Positions 37,415-53,709 of a stretch of 64,000 nucleotides of DNA are shown one piece after another (within the stretch, counting starts at the first letter, position 1; the number at the start of each line of letters is the position of its first letter). The translations under genes were made by a program, and so were the position numbers. Below the pieces are notes generated by a model that saw only the letters and a list, made by a program, of their open reading frames with translations, was not told where the DNA came from and made no database searches. The DNA comes from Lepidodermella squamata (lineage: Eukaryota; Gastrotricha), in the NCBI GenBank assembly GCA_047495785.1, contig JBLDXI010000017.1, positions 3,472,001 to 3,536,000 on the forward strand, in the 5' to 3' direction.

Positions 37415-38358
37415 TTCACCTCAATTAAACCCTTGGAAAAGGAGGAAAAACATAAAAACGATGTGCTAGGGAATGACATTTTCATAATAGGCAATAATTA
37501 TAATAATATAAATGTCTAAATCTCGGCGAGCCGTGAATTGATCTATGAACAATAAGAGATAGTTATCATATCTGTTTTCAACTCATCGAGCTCTCAAGGT
37601 TCAACGCTACATATAATATATTCTTAGCTGCGAGGTAGTGTGATATAAACTACACTGGAATCTTGAAAGGACTTAAAATAAAAGCTGTCACGTCGCTAAA
37701 CCATCTTTCTTCATGGTAAGTAACCATATATTCAAGAAGCCCACGGTTAATGAAGTTAACCAAGACAGGTATATAGAAACTGCAGCAACCTGCACAAGAA
37801 CCTGCAGAATTGTGGCAACTAAACTTTTGATTATATTTCGACTTGATTTTTCGAATTCAGGCCCAGCCCTTGCGGACAAACCATTCTTCCATGCCGGAAC
37901 ACAATTTGGCCCATATTATACTCAATAGCATTCGTTTATAACCATTAAATAGAACGCATGTGCCAATATAAAAAGGTTCTGAAAAGGTTTGGAGCCGAAT
38001 CAGATCTGGTTCCACCTCCGACCTCACTTTTACGAGATTAATCAAGCGTCTTCGAATTGAAAAATTATCATCAACATGATTTTTTTTAACATTGATCGAG
38101 AAAGAGAAAAATCAAAGAAACTTCACGACAAGACAGCAAAATCTCAGCCAATCACCCACATCGTCGATAGCTCGATAGTCCTCCCGATCGTTCACTGCGC
38201 ACTCATCGCAAAGCTGAGAACTTCAAAAAATATTACCGCCATTAAATTTAAAAATTATAAAATGCTTAAAAGTTTGTTTTTTCTGCAGCAGAATTGAATT
38301 TATTAATTTATTGGGTGATGATCGGCAAAAATTATTTTATTCGTGCGCACTGAGGCTA
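37415..38358. other. Intergenic upstream of PP5, no gene seen
   Basis: AT-rich DNA ending at the palindromic element. Frames on either strand (37688-37928, 38076-38297) show no family features. Confidence 0.5.
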
Positions 38359-38389
38359 GTTTAACGCGTTACGTTTTTCTCAAAATGCG

Positions 38390-38583
38390 TAACGCGTTAT
38401 TTTACCCGTTTTTGTCACGCGTTACGCATTTTCTGCAAGGCAAGAAATATCCTCAAAAAAGCGCTTAAAAAAACAAGCGCTCATGCGTGGGCTCGAACCA
38501 CCAACCTTACGGTTAACAGCCGAACGCGCTAACCAATTGAGCCACGGAAGCTGACAGAAAAGGGAGTGAGTAAACGGTATATC
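38390..38583. repeat. Left arm of palindrome
   Basis: Matches the right arm 38697-38890 in inverted orientation without a mismatch that I could find, including both homopolymer runs (7 A and 6 A). Confidence 0.9.
38478..38551 (-). tRNA. tRNA-Asn(GTT)-like copy, probably not functional
   Basis: Same 74-nt sequence as the copy at 38729-38802, in opposite orientation. See that entry for the stem defects. Confidence 0.6.
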
Positions 38584-38696
38584 CGACGTCTGCGCAAGAA
38601 ACTTATGAGTTTCCCTAGAGTAATGTGAAATAAGGTTTAAACAACAGTTCCATCTTGCTCTTAGGTTGTTAATTTCATGTCAATTTCTTTTGCGAC

Positions 38697-38890
38697 GATA
38701 TACCGTTTACTCACTCCCTTTTCTGTCAGCTTCCGTGGCTCAATTGGTTAGCGCGTTCGGCTGTTAACCGTAAGGTTGGTGGTTCGAGCCCACGCATGAG
38801 CGCTTGTTTTTTTAAGCGCTTTTTTGAGGATATTTCTTGCCTTGCAGAAAATGCGTAACGCGTGACAAAAACGGGTAAAATAACGCGTTA
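38697..38890. repeat. Right arm of palindrome
   Basis: Inverted copy of 38390-38583. The identical homopolymer lengths argue for recent origin or active gene conversion. Confidence 0.9.
38729..38802 (+). tRNA. tRNA-Asn(GTT)-like copy, probably not functional
   Basis: The 74-nt cloverleaf has A box TGGCTCAATTGGTTAGCG, anticodon GTT at 38763-38765 in loop CTGTTAA, and B box GGTTCGAGCCC. These match eukaryotic tRNA-Asn closely. However, mismatches occur in every stem: T12-C23 in the D stem, T28-T42 in the anticodon stem, G49-G65 in the T stem, and positions 5-68 and 6-67 in the acceptor. A T7 run, a Pol III terminator, follows at once, flanked by AGCGCTT/AAGCGCT. It can probably be transcribed but is doubtful as a working tRNA; a pseudogene or SINE-type head is likelier. 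Confidence 0.65.
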
Positions 38891-38928
38891 TGTTTTTTCA
38901 TTATTTCCAAAATGCGTAACGCGTTAAA

Positions 38929-44991
<6,063 letters not shown>

Positions 44992-47334
44992 CGCTTTATT
45001 ATTATTATTATTATTTCTGATATAATTTGTTCTTGTGGTAAATTGCACTGAGCTCCTGCTACTGGTGCTGTTGCTGCTGAAGTCGTCTTTTCGATCGCAA
45101 ACAGCCATCATATATCAACCCTTCCTGTCTAAACTAGTTTTACTGTAATACCTTCCTCGCTTTTCATACGCCTATCAAAACGAAGTGTTACAATGATGAA
45201 AATAATGAAGTCAACTACGTATGGCCTATGATTTTCTCAATTTTTCCCGTGGCGTCAAATCTTTCTTTTCACTCGAATCACTCTACTCGATATGTATATA
45301 AATGCTAACTATAATTCGTATAATGTCTCTATATAGTGAATTAACATTACGCGATTATCTTATTTATGATGTATACAAATCGGTTCGAATCCATTCTTTT
45401 CGCCAGGTTACCTGCTTTTTGCTATTAACGACAATTTTCCAGTCTTTTGGGCCCTTTCCCGGCGTGTTCTTTCCAAGTTTTCATGCGTTTCGTGTGGGCA
45501 TTCGTGTCATGTGCATGTGGTGTCATGTATATATGAATATTAGCGACGACCATTTATGTTATACGACTACTTGTTTTCGACATAGATTTGTTGTGCATTC
45601 TGTTGCAATTTATAACTAACTTGTCCGGCGCATTTATTCTTCAATTTCGATTTTTTCGGGTTTCTTGTGAGCGCCCTTCCACTTCAGTAAAGCGATAGAA
45701 TAAAACGTGTCATTGTTATTATTGATTCTGATAATGGTTATTCTCACAATTATAAATTGAGCACTTCGCCACGAAGTTTGTGCGTGTAACAAAAGCACGT
45801 GTCTACCACTTCTTTATTTGCAACAATCTACGCGCTATTCCCCCGTCATTCAATCTTATCAAACGACTCACTGACGCGGCGAATATAGCCGCTCTTGTGT
45901 ATTCGCCACTAATCATTCAATGATTTGGCTGTAAATTGAAGCATTGTAATGTTGTGCTACTGCTTTTGTTTGTTCGTTCAGAGTTTTCTATTTGCAAATT
46001 TACTACGGGACTCGCGGTGGTACTTTCTGATGGTAAAATACAAAAGCAACAGTTGAAATAGCGCTGTATTGTTCGAACTTTAGGTATTGAATTCGACTAT
46101 AATCTCATTCACGTCTGTTAAATTATTTTAGACGGGAGTGCACCTAATTATCAAATATTTATTGGCAACAAATGCGGCTATTTTCATCTCCTTGAGTTGA
46201 CCTAATAACGATCAGTTTTAATTGATGATTTACTGAAAATTCCCATCAAATGAAATTTAAACGAAAGTCGTCCAGTAGGATGTTGATTCTGCTCAAGCAT
46301 GGCCGCTGGTCCGCTAAGATGATACTACTAGAAAAGTGTGCTCGTAATTTGAGACTTGTCGCTACAAAGGATTACAAATGTTAAGACCTTGCCTTAACGT
46401 GATTTCGTGTCACGGCTCGCTGCGAATATGGTTTTACCTATGCCTGCCATGAATTCCATGTGGCCTTGGAGCGCTATATACACACACGATGTCCGCAATA
46501 ATCTTATTGCCTTCTTGATCAGAATGCGTTAATTTATATCAACATCTTTTGTATTTCTCGTCTAATGGTATACAATTAGTTGAAGGTTTTGAAATGCTGC
46601 TTATTTGTTTGCGTTCTCATTTTGTTGCACTCTTCTTCAAACTGAACAATGTTTCAAGCTTCGTAATGGAAAGCTCTCTCTCTCTCTTCTCTTTGTCTCT
46701 CTCGTTTGTCTCTCTCTCTCTCTACTCAAGCTGCTGCAAAAATCGGTATTTCCCGTGTGCAACATTCAGTTCGTTTGTATAGTACAACTTGATGTCAAGC
46801 GCACGGTTTTTATTGATGTGGAAAGTTGTTAAATCGTGAACTGTTGGTGAAGCAGAAGGTTCTGCTGTTCTCCATCCCGCTATCAAAATAATATTATAGT
46901 TGTCGATCATCATTTGAAATGTGACACCTTTTAAGTTCTCCAGCAGCGAGATAGCCAAAGTTGAAGAATAATGAATGCGCTATACAATAGGAAATGTTCG
47001 CGATTAATGCATTTCTCAGATTTCAGTTTTCCTGTGTCCAATTCGCTTATGTGTCTACCCATGTGCGCGGTTTCAAACTGTTTACTTTATAACGCTGAAT
47101 TGTTTGTTCGTTGTATACATATATTCGGAAATATCTTCTATATATTATATATATAAACAAACATATATATGTATAACACACCTAATGATATAAATGCCGT
47201 TGAAACGTCAAAATCGCGAAAGATCAGTTTGGTAAGATTTAATAATAAAAGTGCGAATCGTTATGAAAAATACAATCGAAAATTTGATAAAAATGTGTTC
47301 ATTTGTGTTATTTAGACATTTTTCTTATTAAACA
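44992..47334. other. MARK 3'UTR and eIF4A3 upstream region
   Basis: AATAAA at 45699-45704 is a plausible end for the kinase mRNA. A CT-rich microsatellite lies at about 46.68-46.73 kb and TA-rich runs at about 47.14-47.18 kb. The open frame 45302-45619 has no family features and is read as 3'UTR. The eIF4A3 promoter lies at the right end. Confidence 0.5.
46674..46732 (+). repeat. CT-rich microsatellite
   Basis: Imperfect TCTC runs interrupted by single bases. No other content. Confidence 0.7.
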
Positions 47335-48661
47335 ATGGCTCGAGGTGGCAAAAAAGATACCGATATGGACGCTCTCCACAACGTGGAGTTCGAAACCAGC
47401 GAGGAGGTCGAGGTCGTCAAGTCTTTCGAAAAAATGGGTCTGCGCGAGGACCTGTTGCGTGGCATTTACGCTTACGGCTTCGAAAAGCCGTCTGCAATTC
47501 AACAACGATCAATCCGGCCTATCGTCAAGGGGCGAGATGTCATTTCTCAATCACAATCTGGTACGGGTAAAACCGCCACTTTCTCAATCGGCATCTTACA
47601 GAGCCTCGACTTGCAGCTGCGTGAAACGCAGGCGCTGGTTCTCTCGCCGACGCGCGAACTTGCTCAACAGATTCAGAAAGTCATCATGGCTCTCGGTGAC
47701 TACATGAACGTCCAGTGTCACGCCTGTATTGGCGGTACCAATATCGGCGAAGACATTCGCAAACTCGACTACGGTCAACACGTTGTCAGTGGCACGCCGG
47801 GTCGCGTTCTAGACATGATCCGCAGGCGCAGCCTCCGAACCCGTTGCATCAAAATGCTGGTTCTCGACGAGGCGGATGAAATGCTGGAGAAGGGTTTCCG
47901 CGAGCAAATATACGATATTTACCGCCACTTGCCGCCCTCAACCCAGGTCGTCCTGATTTCGGCCACGCTACCTCACGAAGTGCTGGAGCTGACCACCAAG
48001 TTCATGACGGATCCAATCCGCATCCTGGTCAAGCGTGACGAGTTGACGCTGGAAGGCATCAAGCAGTTTTTCGTGTCTGTCGAGAAGGAGGAGTGGAAGT
48101 TTGATACCCTCTGTGATCTGTACGATACCCTTACTGTGACTCAAGCTGTGATTTTCTGCAATACTAAGCGCAAGGTCGACTGGCTGACGGAGAAGCTCCG
48201 GGAAGCCAACTTCACGGTTAGCTCAATGCATGGTGACATGCCGCAAAAGGAGCGTGATGGCATCATGAAGGAATTCAGGTCAGGCGCGACGCGCGTACTC
48301 ATCACCACGGACGTATGGGCTCGTGGTATTGATGTTGCGACGGTTTCGTTGGTTATCAACTACGATTTACCAAACGATCGTGAATTGTACATTCATCGCA
48401 TTGGTCGATCTGGCCGGTAATTTTCACAATTATTGCCTGGTGACAGACATTTTACATTCGATAATTTCAGCTTTGGCCGCAAGGGTGTTGCAATCAACTT
48501 CGTTCGTACTGATGACATCCATGTTCTCCGTGATATCGAACAGTTTTATGCGACGCAGATCGATGAAATGCCTATGAATGGTAATTATTCGGCAGCGTCA
48601 TTTTAAATGATTATTTTACAGTTTTTTCTTCATTACAGTGGGTGACTTGGTCCAGTCGTGA
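47335..48661 (+). CDS. EIF4A3: Eukaryotic initiation factor 4A-III (exon junction complex helicase)
   Basis: eIF4A3 is the DEAD-box ATPase that clamps mRNA in the exon junction complex with MAGO, Y14 and CASC3. Exons 47335-48416, 48471-48580 and 48639-48661 give 404 residues (human 411). All motifs are in order: Q-motif [13 protein letters not shown], motif [51 protein letters not shown] and HRIGRSGR. It is eIF4A3 rather than eIF4A1/2 because of [17 protein letters not shown] near the N-terminus, [16 protein letters not shown] and the C-terminal IDEMPMNVGDL. The C-terminus carries three extra residues (VQS). AATAAA is at 48908-48913. The ATG lies 17 nt after gttatttag. Confidence 0.97.
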
Positions 48662-49885
48662 AAATCGATCGCTGCCTTTACTTCTTCATGTCCTTATCTG
48701 GAATAAGCACTGTTACTGTAACAATGGAAGCTATGACAGTGTTGCGTTTGATACCATCTCTTGTTTTTCGTTGAGTCACTAAGCGTTGCCAACGGCGTTC
48801 CTAAGCACTATTAAAACGCAATATTGTACGTACTGATGTGTTTCAGGAGCCTGTTACTATTTTAGCGCCTTCTAACGAGTGCATTTCAACGGTAGTGAAC
48901 TCGGAACAATAAAATTTTGTTATCACTTTCGGTCGCTGTTTTTTATTCCTACTGTCAATCTAAGGTATTTGGAACAGCATAAATGGGCGCATGACAATGC
49001 CGTGCTAAAGCTTAGAGAGTATCTACTGAGGCAAGCCAGCACGATGATTTTTCGCAAGTTTGTCCTCTGAATAAAGCAAACCCGTTTTCGGATATTTTTG
49101 TGAATTTATCCACCTCAAAATGAAATAAATCGGTTGAGAATGTAGATCAGTGATGAATGGGTGTAATCTGGTTCTAGGTGACTGAACAAACGCTTTTTCA
49201 CGCTCATTCTGAATTTTAGCGTTAATTTTCTCGCTTTCCAAGCCAGTGGGCGACTATGGTAGAAAAAATTGAAAAAATTGAGCATTTCAGAACACTAGGG
49301 TCGCCAAATTTTCTTGAAAACCACTTTCAGGGTCGGGGAATGCCCAGTCGTGAGAACCGCTGGGTTTTAAGCAATTACTTCAGATTTATTTGCTATCAGG
49401 CAAATTCAGCGCGAGAAAAGTAGATTGGCCTTTCCACCCATCTTTTGCCGAAAAAAACAACAAATTGTCGCAGAAAATGGTCTTTTTTATTCTTTGTCCA
49501 CTTATATTAATTATAAAAATTATCAAATATAATGCTATAAAGTTTACACCGCAGTGGTTCTTGTCGCTGTTTCCGTATCGTTGCGTCTAATTAACAAAAG
49601 GCATCGGAAATATGTACAGTATTACATCGGATCAGCGAATCAATTGGTATTACAAGCGTCGATAGTACAGATTTGAAGAAATATATAACAACTTTTGGCA
49701 AAAAGGATCCGTTATATCGAGAAGACATGAATAGCTGCTTTTTATTTTCGATGGTATGATTACTCGCCATCAGTTCAAGATATTATTATTTGCTAATTTA
49801 AGATTTTTTTCAAGTAAACAATGGGTATAAAATTTACAATCAAGAGGAAATTTGTTCGAAGAGCGAAAGATTATTAATTCAATGT
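48662..49885. other. Intergenic between convergent genes
   Basis: Contains the eIF4A3 3'UTR on the plus strand and, on the minus strand, AATAAA at 49746-49741 for the Notch-ligand gene. No gene is seen. Confidence 0.6.
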
Positions 49886-52800
49886 TCAGACACTATCTTC
49901 CAAAGTTAAATCAGATGCAGGAGAGTATGGAGGAGGAGGAGGCAGATCAATCCCATTTTGGGAATTCATGACATAACAATTAAACGGTGCTTCGAGGTTG
50001 CTACCAACATAGCCGCTATGTGATATTCTATGGAACGGTAGCATGCGCGGATAGGCGGATTGCACCAGGTCCGAAGTTGCAGCAACCAACTCAGTCGGCG
50101 AAGAAGTCACAAACGAGGACGGAGAAGTTGATGACGTTGAAGTCGAAGAAGTCATCCATGACGTAGGCCGACGGTCTGATTTGCCGTGGCTCTTCGTGTC
50201 TCCATGGTGACTGACAAGACAATGCTCGAACATCGACTTGCGCTGCGCGTTTTGCAAATTATCAGCATCAGGAGAACTGCCAGGTTGACTGAGAGAGCTC
50301 CATGGTCGCGAAAACTTGTCGCCAGACGAGTTGGAAATGGCAATGCTGCTTAGCGTATGCGAGCCAGGCGATACGTGATGGCGAAGCGCGGATGAAGAAT
50401 GTTGGCGACGTTTGCGAATGGCGCAGAAAATGCCGATCGCGAACAACGTGCCGCAGGTGAAAATAGCAGCGAAGACACCGATGATAGCCAGCTGCGTTGT
50501 GCTCAGCTCCGATGTTGTTGCTTCGGTTGTGGCAGTACTGGCGATGCTAGGCAGCGTTGCTACTACGGCGCCATTCGACGTGGAAGCCGCTTGGCTGAGC
50601 GAGACGCCGAAAATCATCGGAAGCATGGATCGAGATGCCAGACGTTCGCAATTGGTGCCAGTTGCCAGGCTGGGGCAAAGGCAAGAGTAGCCGGGTTTTT
50701 CGTCGGTATCCATGCAAGTGCCGCCGTTTTCACAAGGCCGCTGGGTGTTGCAGAAGCTGGTCACGACGTCGCAATCTGGGCCGCTGCGCCGCAGAGGGCA
50801 CTCGCACTCGTAGCCGCCATCCTTGTTATTGTGACACTTGCCTCCGTTCCGCTGGCATCGCTGGCCGTGGGTTGCACACGAACTGATCGCTGAAATGAAA
50901 GAAAACAACGTAAATTCGTGATATCACAGCTTTGACAGACATAGGCCAAGAATACATCCTCGAGCCATCTACTTTTAAGCATGTACTAAATAATTAAAGG
51001 AATTATTAATTACGTTTGTCGCAGTTGTCGCCAGTCCAGCCAGGGTTGCAAGTGCATTCGCCAGGTTTCGAACAAGTTCCATGCTGGCAGGACGGCCGAG
51101 TTCGGCATTGATCACAATTCTCGCCTTTCCAGCCTTCTTTGCATTTGCATTCGCCGGGCTTGTCACAGAAGCCGCCGACGTCACTGCAATTCTGCTTGCA
51201 CATAGCTGCATTGATCAAACGAAAAATTATTCGATGCTGGGCATGAAAAATAATGACAACTAACCATAAACGCAGATATTATTTTCATTATTTCTTTTCA
51301 TTTCAGGGCCATCCGACTTCCAGCCTGGCAAGCACAACTTCTCGCCTGTCACCGGGTCACACGTGTAGTGGCCGAAGTTGTCATCTCGAGGCTTGCACCG
51401 CGTCGCGCACCCGAGACCGTAAAGGAAGCTGGCGCAGCGGATACGATAGGAGACGCTGAGGTGTCCGGCCGCGGTCTTGATCGACCCTACTGACCAATCA
51501 CTTGCAGGAAGCAAGTCGTTCTGCTTGATGACCAATCGCACAACTGGCGGCTGTTCGTCTTCATCGGCGTCAGCGTCACTCGTGGCGCCACCTTTATAAT
51601 CAATCAAATTAAGACGGAATTAGCATTCTTCTTTCAAGTGAATGACAGTAGTCGTTAGTGCGTTATTAGGCCCTGTTAATGACATGCATGGTTGCGTAAG
51701 CGCGCAGCGGATGCCGACACAGGAAGCGGCGAGAGGAAAAGAAGCCGAGTGTCCTTGGTCGCATCTAATAAAACAGATGTTGCGCGTCGCCAAACAACGG
51801 CAAGTGAGCACGGCCGCAGAACAAGCCGGCAGTTCGGGGGTCACTTGAGGTTCTTCAGGTGCGCCGAGCGCGCGCGTGCCAGACGGCCGCCGCTGAACGG
51901 TAGCGCCTGATGCGTTGCGCAACGCGATATCCGGGCTCGGTCCGGAGCTAAGGTGTGCGTCTCGACGCCCGCATGGTCACTCTGACCGGGGGACAACGTT
52001 TGCCAAAGAAGCACTCGTGACGACGATAAGATGATGAGCGGATGATTGCGATTAGTCGCCAGCAGCCGGAAGAACGGTTCGAGTTCAGTACTGGGGTTGT
52101 TTAACGATCGTAAAACGATACGCAGTTTACACTAATTTGTATTTGCCCAATCGGCGATGGGCGCGCGAGGTGTGTGCGCAGCGCTAGTCGATGAGCGGCC
52201 GCAGCTGCCAGCGAGCGATAATCTAGCGTGGTTTGTTAATCTTCGACTGATAATAACCGATTCGAGTGCCGTGCAATTCGAAACTCAATGCCCACGTGCG
52301 GGCTGTTGTGAGACACTCGAGCCACAGCAGCGAATTGCCAGTGTCACCAGCTGTCTGTCACTCATCATTATACATTATCACTATTACCTCATTAACCGCA
52401 TAGGTCTAAAATTACCTCTGTCCATCATCAACCAAGTCTTATACTATCGCGTCGAGAGCCTTGTTTTTTTTGTACGATACGCGCATCTGCGCTTATTTCA
52501 TGGTCAAAATCACGTCGCACATTGAACACGTGTCAGCGTTCCGATGAGAATCATCGGGCTGGTCGCAGGTGCAGCGATAAAGCGATTTCGGGTTGTTTAC
52601 TGGCGGTGTGACTGCGCGCCAGGCGACAGTCGCAAAACACAGTGGCGCGACAACGCGACCGAAATGGTCAAATTCGAACGCGGGCGATCGAGTGTTTCGA
52701 CATGCGACAAAAAGACAGGCGACAGATATATAGCACCTAATTAGGGACTGTGCCGCAGCCGGTAAACAAAAATGAGCGCAATGTCGCATTAATAAAACGA

Positions 52801-53709
52801 GGCCGCGCAGCTATTGCATAAACAACAAAAGCGAACGAAAACACGCCGGTTGGCTCGAGCGTGATTTTCCTCCTTCGTAAATGTATTCAAAGCCACAGAC
52901 ACCAGTGGTGTAGCAAACCGGAAAAATAATTATGGAAATTAGCCAAGAAGGAGCGTTAGCGCTGCACACGCAAAGCTAATTACGGGCCAAGTCAACGCAA
53001 AACGGACGGAAATAACGTCCTAAAATGACGCCTAACATGTTACACAAGAAAATTTGACTTACCAGGTAATTCAATCGCAGCAGCTTCGGTGCTACTGATT
53101 GTATCGATTTTGCGAGCCACATCAAAAACTAGTGCGAACGATGGCTAGAGAAAAAATAGATAAATTAAGCTGGATGAATAATTGAAGTGCGACAAATATT
53201 TGAAGTAAAACAGATAAAGCGAAGCCGCTCCCGAACGCAAACAACAAGAACGTGTCTTAAATTAAGAAATTTTTGTATAGCTTACCGGCCATCCGTAGGG
53301 CAGGGTGAGAGATGCAGTTACGGGCAGGCGTTGCGCATCGAGGTTTGAAACAGAGGCACGACCGAAAGGGCACGAATGTTTGGTATCGCTCATCGACAGG
53401 GAAGTTGTGGGCAGGGCGGCTAATTGCTGCTGGGCACATACGACCAGGTCGACAGGAACATCGACGGCTGACAGGCCGAACGCGTCGATTCGAAGCTCGA
53501 GGGTTGAGCTGATGGATGGAATAGCAATCGGCTTTGGCGGGGAGAGACTCGAATGCATTAGTAGAGATGAGAAAGTTGTCTGGCAAGCGCAGATCTGAAA
53601 TCAAAGAAAAAATATTATATGCTGATTATAGCGATTTAAAATTAAAAAATACCTGGATAAAAATAGGCAAAATGAAAATAAGTGTGAGGAGCTGAGCAGG
53701 AGAAGACAT
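49886..53709 (-). CDS. Delta-like Notch ligand with DSL and DOS-type EGF repeats
   Basis: DSL ligands are type I membrane proteins that activate Notch on neighbouring cells. Exons 53709-53653, 53594-53286, 53144-53063, 51591-51265, 51205-51014 and 50889-49886 join in phase to 656 residues. A signal peptide (about 1-19) is followed by a divergent MNNL domain (LELRIDAFG, CPFG, TLPYGWPPSFALVFD). An unusual acidic linker follows (SDADADEDE). The DSL domain is at about 197-245 (SYRIRCASFLYGLGC, CKPRDDNFGHYTC). Four EGF repeats span about 262-400, and the first two fit the DOS pattern (FCDKPGECKCKEGWKG; SCQHGTCSKPGECTCNPGW). A TM at about 456-482 precedes RKRR. The 170-residue tail has PPPPPYS, a PPxY-type WW-binding motif, and ends LEDSV, which may bind PDZ domains. 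The third intron is 1.47 kb, far longer than all others in this window. Confidence 0.92.
51592..53062 (-). other. Long third intron of the Notch-ligand gene
   Basis: 1471 nt, GC-rich in parts, between donor CCTG|gtaag and acceptor ataaag|GT. The phase is kept by direct joining. Open frames inside (51922-51620 minus, 52157-52525 plus) have no family features. In developmental regulators an intron this much longer than its neighbours often holds enhancers; that is inference. Confidence 0.6.

Larger units (their letters stand above)
38359..38928. repeat. Palindromic element with two facing tRNA-Asn-like copies
   Basis: Two 194-nt arms (38390-38583 and 38697-38890) are perfect inverted repeats around a 113-nt spacer. 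Outside them the similarity continues with one length difference out to TTTAACGCGTTACG at the left end and its complement at the right, about 570 bp in all. The sequence TAACGCGTTA, itself a palindrome, sits at both ends of the arms and at the outer ends, and a related ACGCGT lies inside each arm. Each arm carries one tRNA-Asn-like sequence with an oligo-T run after it. It could be a tRNA-derived transposable element, a foldback element or a locus kept alike by gene conversion. Confidence 0.9.

Noticed and set aside
45302-45619. 105-codon plus-strand frame downstream of MARK
   Set aside because: It has AT-rich hydrophobic composition, lies before the likely poly(A) signal of the kinase mRNA, and has no motif.
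51620-51922. Cys-rich minus-strand frame of 100 codons within the Notch-ligand gene, considered as an extra exon
   Set aside because: Exons 53144-53063 and 51591-51265 already join in phase across it, and the frame has no DSL, MNNL or EGF spacing.
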